Below are positions 5,149 through 13,571 of a DNA stretch of 43,680 nt, in pieces. Origin of the DNA: Flavobacteriales bacterium. Lineage in GTDB: Bacteria > Bacteroidota > Bacteroidia > Flavobacteriales_E > Vicingaceae. The notes beneath the pieces were generated by a model, which was not told the origin of the DNA, searched no databases, and saw nothing but the letters and a program-made list of their open reading frames with translations. The stretch lies in the NCBI GenBank assembly GCA_002706365.1, contig PALM01000006.1:1-43680 (forward strand), in the 5' to 3' direction. The translations under genes and the position numbers were made by a program. Numbering within the stretch: the stretch's first letter is position 1; the number at the start of each line of letters is the position of its first letter.

Positions 5149-6236
5149 AAGATCTTCGAATACTACATATCTCAACGGCCAAAAGCTGGCGAGGCGGCGA
5201 GCAGCAGTTAGCGTATCTCCTGGAAGAATTACAGACTGAATGTCAAAATTTTGTCTTCTGCAGCGAAGGCTCCGAAATGCAAGCACATTGCGAAAAGAAA
5301 GCTTATCCTCACCTGGCTGCTAAAAAACGTTTTAGTGTGGATCCGGCCTTTGCAATGGCCATTAAAAAATACTGTGATGAGCAAAATATCCAACTCATCC
5401 ACACCCACGATTCCCACGCCCATAGCTTGGCCATTATTGCCGCTACCCTTTTTGGGAATACCGTGCCTATAGTGGTGAGTAGAAGAGTTGATTTCCCAAT
5501 CCAGAAAAGCCTCTTCTCCCAATACAAATACAATCACTCCCTGGTCAAAAAGATCCTCTGTGTGAGCAAAGAGATCATGCGGATTACCGCTCTGGGAATT
5601 AAGGAGCTGGATAAACTGCAGACGGTCTATTCGGGTGTCGACCTCAATAAATTCTCCGCTGATAGTGGCAAGCTGAGAAGGGAATTGGATATTCCCAAAG
5701 AGACCTTCCTTATCGGAAATACCTCTGCCATCGCCGACCATAAAGATTACTTCACCTTCATCGATACAGCAGAAAAATCGCTTAAAGAAGATCCCTCCCT
5801 GCTCTTTCTCATCATTGGTAAAGGACCTATGGAAAATGAGATAGCCAGCTATCTCCGACTGAAATCATTGGGTGACTCAGTGAGAATGATAGGTTTTCGA
5901 AACGACATCCCCGAGATCTTGGCCGAACTAGACCTTTTTATGATCACCTCTAAAACCGAAGGCCTCGGCACCTCCATTATCGATGCTTTTGCAGCTGGAG
6001 TGCCTGTCTTGGCCACTGAAGCAGGAGGTATTCCCGAATTGGTGGAAAATGAGAAAACAGGACTGCTCTGTGATGTGGGCGACTCAAATTCATTGTCGGA
6101 GAGTTTAGCCCGACTAAAAAACGATGCTCAACTCCGCCAAAAACTCATCGCGGAAGCAGCTGAAAAGGTGAAAAAGTTCTCTAAAGCACAGACTGCTCAA
6201 GACACCCTGGCTGTCTATCGCGAATTGCTTTCTTGA
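5145..6236 (+). CDS. Family 4 glycosyltransferase
   Basis: A 363-residue retaining GT-B glycosyltransferase. The N-terminal domain starts with LRILHISTAKSWRGGEQQLAYLLEEL, the GG-x-E/Q acceptor-side motif of GT4. The C-terminal domain has the linker VYSGVDLNKF and the donor-binding block TEGLGTSIIDAFAAGVPVLATEAGGIPELV with the E-x7-E-like pattern (about residues 270-305). It is coupled to the preceding GT2 gene by a 4-base overlap, and the next gene (opposite strand) is an O-antigen ligase family protein, so it likely works in LPS or capsule sugar assembly. Its 3' end overlaps the convergent ligase gene by 22 bases. Sugar and acceptor are unknown. Confidence 0.9.
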   Translation: MKDLRILHISTAKSWRGGEQQLAYLLEELQTECQNFVFCSEGSEMQAHCEKKAYPHLAAKKRFSVDPAFAMAIKKYCDEQNIQLIHTHDSHAHSLAIIAATLFGNTVPIVVSRRVDFPIQKSLFSQYKYNHSLVKKILCVSKEIMRITALGIKELDKLQTVYSGVDLNKFSADSGKLRRELDIPKETFLIGNTSAIADHKDYFTFIDTAEKSLKEDPSLLFLIIGKGPMENEIASYLRLKSLGDSVRMIGFRNDIPEILAELDLFMITSKTEGLGTSIIDAFAAGVPVLATEAGGIPELVENEKTGLLCDVGDSNSLSESLARLKNDAQLRQKLIAEAAEKVKKFSKAQTAQDTLAVYRELLS

Positions 6237-7852
6237 GGCATTCCCAATACAAATAGCGCATTGAAAAAGGCGAAGAAGGTCACACCGGCCTGAGTCTCCA
6301 AAGTATCTTCTGTGAGAAAAGATAGCATTGCAATAGCAAGAAAAGCCGGATAAAAACTATTCCAATTGCCCCTCAATGGCCAAAGCAGATAGAAAAGGAA
6401 GTAAATCATTCCGAAAATGCCGTAAGTCAGCCAAATAGTGAGGTACTGATTATGCGCTCTTCTGCGATTCTTCTGGCTTAAGGAAGTCTTATCCATATGA
6501 TATTGCATATCAAATGCATCCTGCACATCCCCTGTTCCCACGCCCATTAAAGGCTGCTTCTCAATTATGCGTTTGGCCGTTTTCCAAAACTCCAATCGCA
6601 TCCCCAAAGAAAAACCCTCTGCATAGCCAAAGTCAGAATACATTTCCAATTCATAAAGTGTGGTGTATATCCGGTTTTGAAGTGGATAATGATCCAAATA
6701 ATAGCGGTTTGGAACACCTTGCTCAATTGCCTTGATCTCTTCTTCATTCAATTCAGCCATTCCAGCCGAATCCTTTGTAAGTCCTTTGGATGATAGGAAA
6801 CGAATCAATGTCTTTCGAATAGGATTGCCCTTTTGATCCTCTCCGTCATAAGCGATCTGCGACCTTTCATCCCAACTATTGGCCAACTCTTTTTCCTGCA
6901 AATAGCGATAGAGATACACTCCATTTTCTTTGCGCAAATCATTCTCCTTATGGAAGTAGGGATTACCGGCCGGACTATAACCCATCAATAAGTTTTGGTC
7001 ATAATTCATCTCTGGCAGTGACTGGAAGTCAGTATATACCTGCCTTATTTGGAAGAGGCCGGTACCGGCCACGACGAGGACGAGGACGAAGACGCTGAGT
7101 TTTAGGTATCGATTGAGTTTTCTGAATAGAATTAGCTTTAGGATGTAGATTCCAATTATGAGGAATCCTATCAATAAAGCAGTGTAGAGCTCGAGTACAA
7201 CTAAGGAAGTTAGGAGAGTAAAAGAAAGGATGTAAATGAACCAAATTCGTTTGGGCCGGGTTCGAAGACCGAGGCCGGCATTCTTACTTCCAAGGATCAT
7301 TGGGGCAAAGTAAATGGCCAATAGTGCCCCTAATAGCAGATTGAGTCCATATCGTATATGAGAAATGAAGATAGATAGTTCTCTTTTATCGCCAATTGGG
7401 CTGTCTGAGAAGATACCGAAGGACTTGGCCAGACTTGTTAAGTAGAGTAGTAATAGGGTGATCAGATAGACTCCGAAAATAAGCCTGATCTCCTTTTTCT
7501 TTAATCTTTCTGTGGTTCCAATGAAGAGTGGCAATAAAAAGAGAGGGAATTTGATCCGTGCATCTTTGAGGGCATATTCGATATTATCTGACCACAAAAA
7601 ACCGATTAAGACCAAGCCAAAGATTGAAAGCAGCAGTCCTAAGTGTTTTTGCTGCTTAGATTGCTGCCATTTAGCTACAAAATCGCCTTCTAAAAGCCAA
7701 TTTCCGGCTAAAATGAACTGTCCAATGCTCATTAAAGCGTTCGACCAAGCCAAGCCGCATGCGATGGTCATCAAACCCAAAATGTAGAGGGCGCGATGGA
7801 TCTGATCGACCTGCTCCGGAGGCAATGGTAATAATCGAGAAAGAGGCTTCAA
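6215..7852 (-). CDS. O-antigen ligase / polymerase family membrane protein
   Basis: A 545-residue integral membrane protein with about ten or more hydrophobic segments and a large central periplasmic loop (about residues 270-430). The Wzy_C block EFWKTAKRIIEKQPLMGVGTGDVQDAF followed by RAHNQYLTIWLTYGIFG contains the Arg/His-rich motif of WaaL/Wzy proteins. Such proteins ligate or polymerise lipid-linked glycans in the periplasm. The chosen start is a TTG at 7852-7850, directly after and in the same frame as the TAA stop of ctpA. The first in-frame ATG (residue 28) lies inside the first membrane segment, so the TTG start is more plausible. It is the last gene of the rnpA-yidD-ctpA operon. Confidence 0.85.
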   Translation of the reverse strand: MKPLSRLLPLPPEQVDQIHRALYILGLMTIACGLAWSNALMSIGQFILAGNWLLEGDFVAKWQQSKQQKHLGLLLSIFGLVLIGFLWSDNIEYALKDARIKFPLFLLPLFIGTTERLKKKEIRLIFGVYLITLLLLYLTSLAKSFGIFSDSPIGDKRELSIFISHIRYGLNLLLGALLAIYFAPMILGSKNAGLGLRTRPKRIWFIYILSFTLLTSLVVLELYTALLIGFLIIGIYILKLILFRKLNRYLKLSVFVLVLVVAGTGLFQIRQVYTDFQSLPEMNYDQNLLMGYSPAGNPYFHKENDLRKENGVYLYRYLQEKELANSWDERSQIAYDGEDQKGNPIRKTLIRFLSSKGLTKDSAGMAELNEEEIKAIEQGVPNRYYLDHYPLQNRIYTTLYELEMYSDFGYAEGFSLGMRLEFWKTAKRIIEKQPLMGVGTGDVQDAFDMQYHMDKTSLSQKNRRRAHNQYLTIWLTYGIFGMIYFLFYLLWPLRGNWNSFYPAFLAIAMLSFLTEDTLETQAGVTFFAFFNALFVLGMPQESNSR

Positions 7853-9523
7853 TTATTTGCCCTTTTGTTGAGGTGTTTTGCCGGCCAATATTCCATGGTA
7901 TCGACCTTCATCTTTCAGTATTTCAATGGCCTTTTGCACATCTGGATCCTCATTCAAGGATTGTGCAATCCTACCATTCTGAAAATAGTATCGAGATACG
8001 ATCTCATTTTCCAATACTTGCTTGATCTCATCTTTGAAATGCTTCAGATCATCCTTCTTTTCAGCGGCGATCTTTTCTTCCAAAGCTCTGAATTGCTGGT
8101 CGATTCGTTGATAATACTCTTCATTCTCAGCGGTTTCTTTTACCTCTTTAAGCAATTCTTCAGAGCGTGTGGAATACTCATAAGACTTATCGCTCAGGTA
8201 TTTTAAGAAGTCAATGTACTCCTCTTCGCTAAGCTCAAATTCAAGTGGATCTACAATAGAGTCATGTGCTAATCTGTATTCAGTAGCATAATTGAAAATA
8301 TGATGCTTTTGCAATAGCACTGTGGCGATCTTACTCAAGGTCTCTTGCTCCATTTTTACATCCGGCTTGATCCCCTTTCCATCGAATACTTCTCTTTTAT
8401 TCACTAAAGTCTTGAAAGACGAAATCAATGAATCAGGCACATTTTGGGCCTTCCCATTCTTGTTCTTATGGAAATAGTCGATCTTTTGGATACATCTTCC
8501 ACTTGGAATATAATATTTAGCCACGGTTACTTTCAATTGGGCATTGTAGCTAAGCGGACGGGTCTGTTGAACCAAGCCCTTTCCAAAAGTCTGCTGACCT
8601 AGAATAACCGCTCTGTCGTAATCTTGAAGCGCACCTGAAACGATCTCAGAAGCAGAAGCAGAATTTCCATCTACCAATACCACCAAGGGAATCTCTGTGT
8701 CGATTGGCTCTTCTTGAGCGGTGTATACCGATTGCCATTCTTCCAATTTGCCTTTGGTTTCAACGATCTTACTTCCTTTAGGAACCACACTGTTCACGAT
8801 CTTTACTGCCTCCATAAGCAGTCCGCCACCATTTCCTCTAAGGTCGAAGACCAATTTCTTCATGCCTTTGTCCTTCAATTCATTGAAAGCCTTCTTGTAT
8901 TCTTGAGAAGCAGTTTGAGTAAAGCTGATCAATTTGATATAACCCACCTCATCATTCAACATGGCATAATAAGGTACATCATCTACCTTAATATTCTCTC
9001 TAACTACTTCAATGGTCTTGTTTTCCCCATCGCCAATCGGGTCAACTAGGATCTTTACTGTAGTACCTGCTTGTCCTTTCAAGAAATCACTGATCTGAGA
9101 GGTGTTTTTTCCTTTCACACTCTTTCCATCGATCTCAAAGATCTGATCACCTGCTCTCAATCCGGCCTTAAAAGCTGGAAAACCTTCATAGGGTTCAGAG
9201 ATGATCACTACATCTTCGTATTTGTGGATTAGCGCACCAATGCCACCATACTGACCGGTGGTCATGAACTTGTAATCTTCAATCTGTGATTCTGGAATGT
9301 AGTTGGTGTATGGATCTAGCGACTGCAACATTTCATCTATAGCAGTCTTCATCAATTCTCCGGGCTCTGTCTCATCCACATAATAAGTGTTCAACTCTTT
9401 GAACAAAGTGCTGAAGATGTCGAGGTTCTTCGATACTTCAAAGTAGTAATCGCTGAAGCCGTAAGAGACAAATGAGACTAACCCTATGCTTAGGGCGATG
9501 ATGGTGAGCTTAAATTTCTTCAT
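7853..9523 (-). CDS. ctpA: Carboxy-terminal processing protease (S41 family)
   Basis: A 556-residue periplasmic serine protease. It has an N-terminal signal anchor (about residues 5-25) and a helical N-domain. A PDZ domain (about 95-165, [33 protein letters not shown]) precedes the S41 catalytic core, with the Ser-Lys dyad in GNSASASE (near residue 290) and [10 protein letters not shown] (near 313). The C-terminal 180 residues are a charged helical extension usual in Bacteroidota homologues. It trims or degrades periplasmic and outer-membrane proteins, recognising hydrophobic C-termini. Its start overlaps the yidD stop (ATGA, 9520-9523), and its stop touches the start of the O-antigen ligase gene, so it is in the middle of a tight operon. 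Confidence 0.93.
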   Translation of the reverse strand: MKKFKLTIIALSIGLVSFVSYGFSDYYFEVSKNLDIFSTLFKELNTYYVDETEPGELMKTAIDEMLQSLDPYTNYIPESQIEDYKFMTTGQYGGIGALIHKYEDVVIISEPYEGFPAFKAGLRAGDQIFEIDGKSVKGKNTSQISDFLKGQAGTTVKILVDPIGDGENKTIEVVRENIKVDDVPYYAMLNDEVGYIKLISFTQTASQEYKKAFNELKDKGMKKLVFDLRGNGGGLLMEAVKIVNSVVPKGSKIVETKGKLEEWQSVYTAQEEPIDTEIPLVVLVDGNSASASEIVSGALQDYDRAVILGQQTFGKGLVQQTRPLSYNAQLKVTVAKYYIPSGRCIQKIDYFHKNKNGKAQNVPDSLISSFKTLVNKREVFDGKGIKPDVKMEQETLSKIATVLLQKHHIFNYATEYRLAHDSIVDPLEFELSEEEYIDFLKYLSDKSYEYSTRSEELLKEVKETAENEEYYQRIDQQFRALEEKIAAEKKDDLKHFKDEIKQVLENEIVSRYYFQNGRIAQSLNEDPDVQKAIEILKDEGRYHGILAGKTPQQKGK

Positions 9524-9753
9524 GATTTAGGTTTAGGTACAGGATCATAACCATGTCCACCCCAAGGGTGACAACTTAAAATACGTTTTAGTCCAAGCCA
9601 TCCGCCTTTTAGCGGACCATGAATCTTGAGGGCTTCCACCGCATATTGAGAGCAGGTGGGTTGGTAACGACAATTCGCGCCCAAAAAAGGGGAAAGGGTC
9701 AGCTGATAAATGCGGATCAAAAGAACCAGAAATCGACTAATGATCTTGCTCAT
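9520..9753 (-). CDS. yidD: Membrane protein insertion efficiency factor YidD
   Basis: A 77-residue member of the YidD (haemolysin-like, DUF37) family. The signature is complete: [44 protein letters not shown], with the conserved cysteines. It is a small inner-membrane-associated protein that helps YidC-dependent insertion. It lies directly after rnpA, overlapping it by 17 bases, which is the classic rnpA-yidD order. Here rpmH and yidC are not adjacent, and ctpA follows instead. Confidence 0.95.
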   Translation of the reverse strand: MSKIISRFLVLLIRIYQLTLSPFLGANCRYQPTCSQYAVEALKIHGPLKGGWLGLKRILSCHPWGGHGYDPVPKPKS

Positions 9754-10129
9754 AGATAGCTTGCAAACGTTGTAAAAGTAAGATTATTTTACCCTCAATC
9801 AGGCTGTAATCGGCTATTTCATCAGCCAAAAAGACGGGCATAATCAGGAGTTTGTGATCGCCTTCTTTAAAAAGCGACTTCAAACTTCCATTGTGTTTGC
9901 GATAGGCTTCTTTGATCCTTCTTTTAAGAAGATTGCGATCTACAGCCCTTTTGAATTTCTTCTTGGGCACACTAACGCCAAACCGCAAACCGGCAGCTTC
10001 ATCGCCCTTTTCGATACTTAGATGGTAGAGTTTTATTGGATGCTCGAATATGGAGTCGCCCTTTTTGAAAAGCCGCTGAATATCGTCTCTCTTTTTTAAT
10101 CGCTCAGATTTTTTCAGGCTTTGTCGCAT
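9737..10129 (-). CDS. rnpA: Ribonuclease P protein component
   Basis: A 130-residue basic protein that binds RNase P RNA and assists 5' maturation of tRNA. The RNR motif is visible in [27 protein letters not shown] (about residues 50-76), after the N-terminal [19 protein letters not shown] typical of RnpA. Length is normal. rpmH, normally just upstream, is missing here. The gene is instead preceded by the terminator of hemD, with its own -7 element at 10146-10153. Confidence 0.95.
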   Translation of the reverse strand: MRQSLKKSERLKKRDDIQRLFKKGDSIFEHPIKLYHLSIEKGDEAAGLRFGVSVPKKKFKRAVDRNLLKRRIKEAYRKHNGSLKSLFKEGDHKLLIMPVFLADEIADYSLIEGKIILLLQRLQAIYEQDH

Positions 10130-10145
10130 AGCATCATCTATGGGC

Positions 10146-10153
10146 TAAAGATA
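10146..10153 (-). promoter_or_regulatory. -7 element for the rnpA operon
   Basis: On the minus strand TATCTTTA matches TAnnTTTG except for the last base and is 17 bases before the rnpA ATG. It abuts the T-run of the hemD terminator, so termination and initiation are packed in about 40 bases. Confidence 0.45.
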
Positions 10154-10186
10154 AAAAAAGGGCATCAGTTGAACCGATGCCCTTGC
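10153..10186 (-). terminator. Rho-independent terminator after hemD
   Basis: On the minus strand a perfect 7-bp stem GGGCATC / GATGCCC with a 9-base loop is followed by seven T. It lies 21 bases after the hemD stop codon. Confidence 0.85.
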
Positions 10187-10206
10187 TTAAATCTATAATT
10201 AGAAGT

Positions 10207-10953
10207 TTACTTCTTGTTCGACTTCTTAATGTATTGCTCAAGGGCCATTGTCATGGAAGGAGCTTCCGGCTTAGGCGCTGCAATATTGATTTCTAGTCCG
10301 GCTTGCTCAGCTGCTTTAGCTGTAGTTGCACCGAATACCGCAATGCGAGTATTGTTTTGCTTAAAATTTGGGAAGTTCTCGAATAGAGAAGCAATTCCGG
10401 CAGGACTAAAGAAAACCAATACGTCGTAGTTTACATTTTCCAGATCGGAAAGGTCAGAACAAACTGTTCTGTACAACATTGCTTTGTCGAAATTGATGTT
10501 TTGCTCTTCCAAAGTGTCTGGAATCTCCTTCTTAAGGATATCAGAACAAGGAAGTAAGAATTTTTCTCCTTTGTGTTTCTTGATCAAAGGCATAAGGTCT
10601 TCAATTCGCTGACGACCGTGGAAGATCTTACGCTTTCTGTAAACTACATATTTCTGCAAATAGTAGGCAGTAGATTCCGAAATGCAAAAGTATTTCAATG
10701 AATCCGGCACATTGTAACGAGTTTCCTCGGCAATGCGGAAGAAATGGTCAACTGCATTTCTGCTTGTAAAGATTACCGCACCATAGTCAGAAAGATTCAG
10801 CTTTTGCTGTCTGAATTCCTTAGACTCAACTCCTTCAACATGAATGAAAGGACGAAAATCGACCTTTACTTTGCAGTTTTCAGATAGATCGTAATAAGGA
10901 GATTTTTCAGTTTCTGGCTCTGGTTGGGATACTAGGATAGTCTTAACTTTCAA
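10207..10953 (-). CDS. hemD: Uroporphyrinogen-III synthase
   Basis: A 248-residue cytoplasmic enzyme that closes hydroxymethylbilane to uroporphyrinogen III in haem biosynthesis. The two-lobe HemD pattern is visible: LSDYGAVIFTSRNAVDHFF in the first lobe, and YDVLVFFSPAGIASLFENF followed by RIAVFGATTAKAAEQAGLEINIAAPKPEAPSMTMALEQYI in the second. Sequence conservation in this family is low, but these 'SRNAV' and 'SPAG..' blocks and the length are diagnostic. The DUF4271 gene directly upstream on the same strand is its usual partner in Bacteroidota, so both probably form one transcript ended by the terminator at 10153-10186. Confidence 0.92.
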   Translation of the reverse strand: MKVKTILVSQPEPETEKSPYYDLSENCKVKVDFRPFIHVEGVESKEFRQQKLNLSDYGAVIFTSRNAVDHFFRIAEETRYNVPDSLKYFCISESTAYYLQKYVVYRKRKIFHGRQRIEDLMPLIKKHKGEKFLLPCSDILKKEIPDTLEEQNINFDKAMLYRTVCSDLSDLENVNYDVLVFFSPAGIASLFENFPNFKQNNTRIAVFGATTAKAAEQAGLEINIAAPKPEAPSMTMALEQYIKKSNKK

Positions 10954-10996
10954 AGCAGGTTGTTTTTAGTGTTAGTTTTGAATGTATCTGCGAACG

Positions 10997-11812
10997 TTAC
11001 CAATTGTTTTTCAGGCTTTTAATAATCAAAATCCATGGAACAATTTCGAGGGTGCAAAGATACAAAATTATCAGATACAAGCTTTTCCCTTCACTTCTTC
11101 CGATCATAAAAGCTCTAGCCGTCTGCAAAGTCAGAAATAGTATGAGTATCAGCATACTGAAGTTGAAAAGGTAGTCGATACCAATAGGTGAATAGATGAG
11201 TAAAATCCACATTCCGATGAGCAAAACGCCCATGAACTTGCTGTAAAGATTTAACTGAAAGACATATTTATTGATCAGTGATCCTTCATCAAATAACCAG
11301 GCCGAAAATCGGTAGAGAATCAGTTTAACAACAAAGTAGATGACCAAATACATCAATATCCGCTGCCAGAGGAAAATGAAGTCGTATTTGCTCAATTCAC
11401 TGCCAATTTTGGCAAAGAATAGGGGGAAAAAGATCAAAAAGGCCAGCATTAGGAGAATATTCACCGGATGCGAATGCACTTTTTCGTAGCGGATGATCTG
11501 TTTAGAGAGTTTCCAATTGAAGAGCACTCCCAGCAAGAGCTCAAATCTTTTTCTATAGAATGCGATAACTGCAGCCAAAATGCCTACACCCAAGATACTT
11601 ATCATTAGGAAGCCCCAACCATACGAATGCACCACCGCTTCACCGGCAAGTGTTGACTCTTGGGACTTTTCGATCTCAGCTTGATATAGAGATTCCGACC
11701 ATTCGCCAATCGATTGAGATTCAGGATGGTTTGCTCCATCCATCAATACCCCTTCTTTTGGGATATGCTTAGCTGTATTTGAACTGTCGGAAAGTATAGT
11801 AGTAGATTTCAT
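10997..11812 (-). CDS. DUF4271 membrane protein
   Basis: A 271-residue protein with a polar N-terminal part (about 1-65) and roughly six to seven membrane segments, from FLMISILGVGILAAVIAFY to a last segment IVPWILIIKSL. It matches the Bacteroidota-specific DUF4271 family, whose molecular function is unknown. It lies 43 bases upstream of hemD on the same strand. This pairing recurs in the phylum and suggests, without proof, a link to haem metabolism or simply a conserved transcription unit. The start ATG at 11812 is followed by a long polar stretch, so an internal start is possible. Confidence 0.85.
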   Translation of the reverse strand: MKSTTILSDSSNTAKHIPKEGVLMDGANHPESQSIGEWSESLYQAEIEKSQESTLAGEAVVHSYGWGFLMISILGVGILAAVIAFYRKRFELLLGVLFNWKLSKQIIRYEKVHSHPVNILLMLAFLIFFPLFFAKIGSELSKYDFIFLWQRILMYLVIYFVVKLILYRFSAWLFDEGSLINKYVFQLNLYSKFMGVLLIGMWILLIYSPIGIDYLFNFSMLILILFLTLQTARAFMIGRSEGKSLYLIILYLCTLEIVPWILIIKSLKNNW

Positions 11813-11868
11813 GCAAATTTAAGCCAATTTGAAATCTTCTTACATAAGGTTAGCCCCTTCTTTATGCA

Positions 11869-11876
11869 TAATTTTG
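11869..11876 (+). promoter_or_regulatory. -7 element for the acyl-CoA dehydrogenase gene
   Basis: TAATTTTG is a perfect TAnnTTTG, 16 bases before the ATG at 11893. A TTAG around 11850 could serve as a weak -33 element. The leader would be about 10 bases. Confidence 0.6.
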
Positions 11877-11892
11877 CGCCAAAGCATTTTCT

Positions 11893-13071
11893 ATGAAGAC
11901 AGATAATTTCCAATCACCTGATTATTACAATATTGACGACCTACTTAGCGATGAACATAAGCTGATTAGAAATACAGTTAGAGATTGGGTAAAGAAAGAA
12001 GTAACACCAATTATTGAAGATTACGCGCAGAAGGCAGAGTACCCTCAAGAACTTAATAAGGGTATTGCAGAATTGGGCGGATTTGGACCATACATCCCAG
12101 AAGAGTATGGTGGAGCGGGCCTAGATCAGATCTCATATGGTTTGATCATGCAAGAATTGGAAAGAGGAGATTCTGGAATTCGTTCTGCTGCATCTGTGCA
12201 GAGTTCATTGGTAATGTTTCCGATCTATCAATATGGAAATGAAGAGCAGCGCAAGAAATACTTGCCTAAGCTCGCAAGCGGAGAATTTGTCGGTTCATTC
12301 GGACTAACAGAGCCGGATCACGGATCAAATCCTTCCGGAATGATCACCAATTTCAAGGATCAGGGAGACCATTATCTATTGAATGGTGCGAAGATGTGGA
12401 TCACCAATGCTCCAATTTGCGATGTTGCTGTAGTTTGGGCGAAGAATGAAGAAGGAAGAATACACGGATTAGTGGTAGAGCGTGGAATGGAAGGCTTTAC
12501 TACTCCTGAAACACACGGCAAATGGTCGCTTCGTGCATCAAGAACCGGAGAATTGGTATTCGATAATGTGAAAGTGCCTAAAGAGAATCTATTGGAAGGG
12601 AAATCGGGCTTGGGAGCTCCACTTTCTTGTTTGGATTCTGCTAGATATGGTATTGCTTGGGGTGCTATTGGAGCAGCTATGGATTGTTACGATTCAGCAT
12701 TGAGATACTCTAAAGAGAGAATTCAATTCGAGCAGCCAATTGCTTCATTCCAATTGGTACAAAAGAAATTGGCAGAGATGATCACCGAGATCACTAAAGC
12801 CCAATTGTTGGCCTTGCGTTTAGGTCAGTTGAAGAACGAAGGGAAAGCCACTTCCCAGCAAATTTCTATGGCCAAGAGAAACAATGTGAAAATGGCTCTA
12901 GATATTGCAAGAGAAGCTCGTCAGATTCACGGTGGTATGGGAATTACCGGTGAGTATTCCATCATGCGTCATATGATGAATCTGGAATCGGTGATCACCT
13001 ATGAAGGAACTCATGATATTCACTTGCTGATCACCGGTCTTGATGTGACAGGGATAAATGCTTTTAAATAA
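11893..13071 (+). CDS. Acyl-CoA dehydrogenase, glutaryl-CoA dehydrogenase type
   Basis: A 392-residue FAD enzyme, end-to-end similar to glutaryl-CoA dehydrogenase, which oxidises and decarboxylates glutaryl-CoA to crotonyl-CoA in lysine and tryptophan breakdown. Diagnostic blocks are SVQSSLVMFPIYQYGNEEQRKKYLP, GSFGLTEPDHGSNPSGM (FAD), KMWITNAPICDVAVVWAK, THGKWSLRAS, ARYGIAWGAIGA, and the catalytic-base region ITYEGTHDIHLLITG, where the Glu of YEGTHD is the expected base. The gene is monocistronic, with its own promoter and a terminator at 13117-13148. A tryptophan dioxygenase gene later in the window would feed the same type of pathway, but the two are not adjacent. Confidence 0.9.
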   Translation: MKTDNFQSPDYYNIDDLLSDEHKLIRNTVRDWVKKEVTPIIEDYAQKAEYPQELNKGIAELGGFGPYIPEEYGGAGLDQISYGLIMQELERGDSGIRSAASVQSSLVMFPIYQYGNEEQRKKYLPKLASGEFVGSFGLTEPDHGSNPSGMITNFKDQGDHYLLNGAKMWITNAPICDVAVVWAKNEEGRIHGLVVERGMEGFTTPETHGKWSLRASRTGELVFDNVKVPKENLLEGKSGLGAPLSCLDSARYGIAWGAIGAAMDCYDSALRYSKERIQFEQPIASFQLVQKKLAEMITEITKAQLLALRLGQLKNEGKATSQQISMAKRNNVKMALDIAREARQIHGGMGITGEYSIMRHMMNLESVITYEGTHDIHLLITGLDVTGINAFK

Positions 13072-13104
13072 GAGCCTAGAGCCTAGAGTCTAGAATCTAG
13101 ACGG
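13072..13104. repeat. Four tandem 7-bp CTAGA units
   Basis: Directly after the dehydrogenase stop codon are GCCTAGA, GCCTAGA, GTCTAGA and ATCTAGA (13074-13101). They resemble in size and setting the GGCTTCC tandem at 4306-4326. No function is evident. Confidence 0.7.
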
Positions 13105-13116
13105 ATTGCATTAAAC

Positions 13117-13148
13117 AAAGGCCTCTTGAGAAATCAAGGGGCTTTTTT
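13117..13148 (+). terminator. Terminator after the acyl-CoA dehydrogenase gene
   Basis: AAAGGCCTCTTG pairs with CAAGGGGCTTTT over 12 bp including two G-T pairs, with a 6-base loop and a run of six T. Confidence 0.75.
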
Positions 13149-13507
13149 GTTGGGGTGAGAAGCTTTGAGAACCATTGAGCAAGCGTAGCGCCTTTGCGAG
13201 CCTTTGTGTAACAGCTAAATATGCAGCTATGGCACGAGGGTTCGCTAAGGATTCCTGCCTTCGGTAGGCAGGTTTCTCAAAGTTCTCGCCACCGACTATC
13301 CTTCGATACAATTCCATTAGCTTGTCGAGTGATTCCGATGAAATCGGAATAGTATCGAGACATGCGGAATCACTCCCACCTTCATAGCCTTTGGCTAGTA
13401 TTATGGTGGGCATGCAGGAGCGGTCGGGGCAAGCAGAGTTTCTCAGAGTGACTCTGCGCATACCTGCCTTCGGCAGGCAGGCTCAGTGTAACACTGTGGT
13501 ATAGCAA
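13149..13507. other. Non-coding stretch with dispersed-repeat-like hairpins
   Basis: No believable gene in about 360 bp. Seen here are two copies of a CCTGCCTTCGG-type GC hairpin (near 13254-13272 and 13463-13482) and a perfect ATTCCGAT-GAA-ATCGGAAT hairpin (13332-13350). There are also phrases such as 'gcctttgcgagcctttgtgtaac' that look like the intergenic repeats scattered through Bacteroidota genomes. A 116-codon minus frame at 13111-13461 crosses these hairpins and the terminator and is not a credible protein. Confidence 0.55.
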
Positions 13508-13544
13508 ATAAAAAAGCACCGCTTGGAAAACCAGCGATGCTCTT
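13508..13544 (-). terminator. Terminator after the giant secreted protease gene
   Basis: On the minus strand GCATCGCTGG pairs with CC(A)AGCGGTGC around a TTTT loop, followed by six T. It starts about 30 bases after the stop codon at 13572. Confidence 0.75.
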
Positions 13545-13571
13545 ATTATCTATACTCTTAAAATCTGCACT

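Noticed and set aside
13111-13461. 116-codon open frame on the minus strand
   Set aside because: It crosses a terminator and several GC hairpins of dispersed-repeat type. The predicted protein has no sensible composition or family look.
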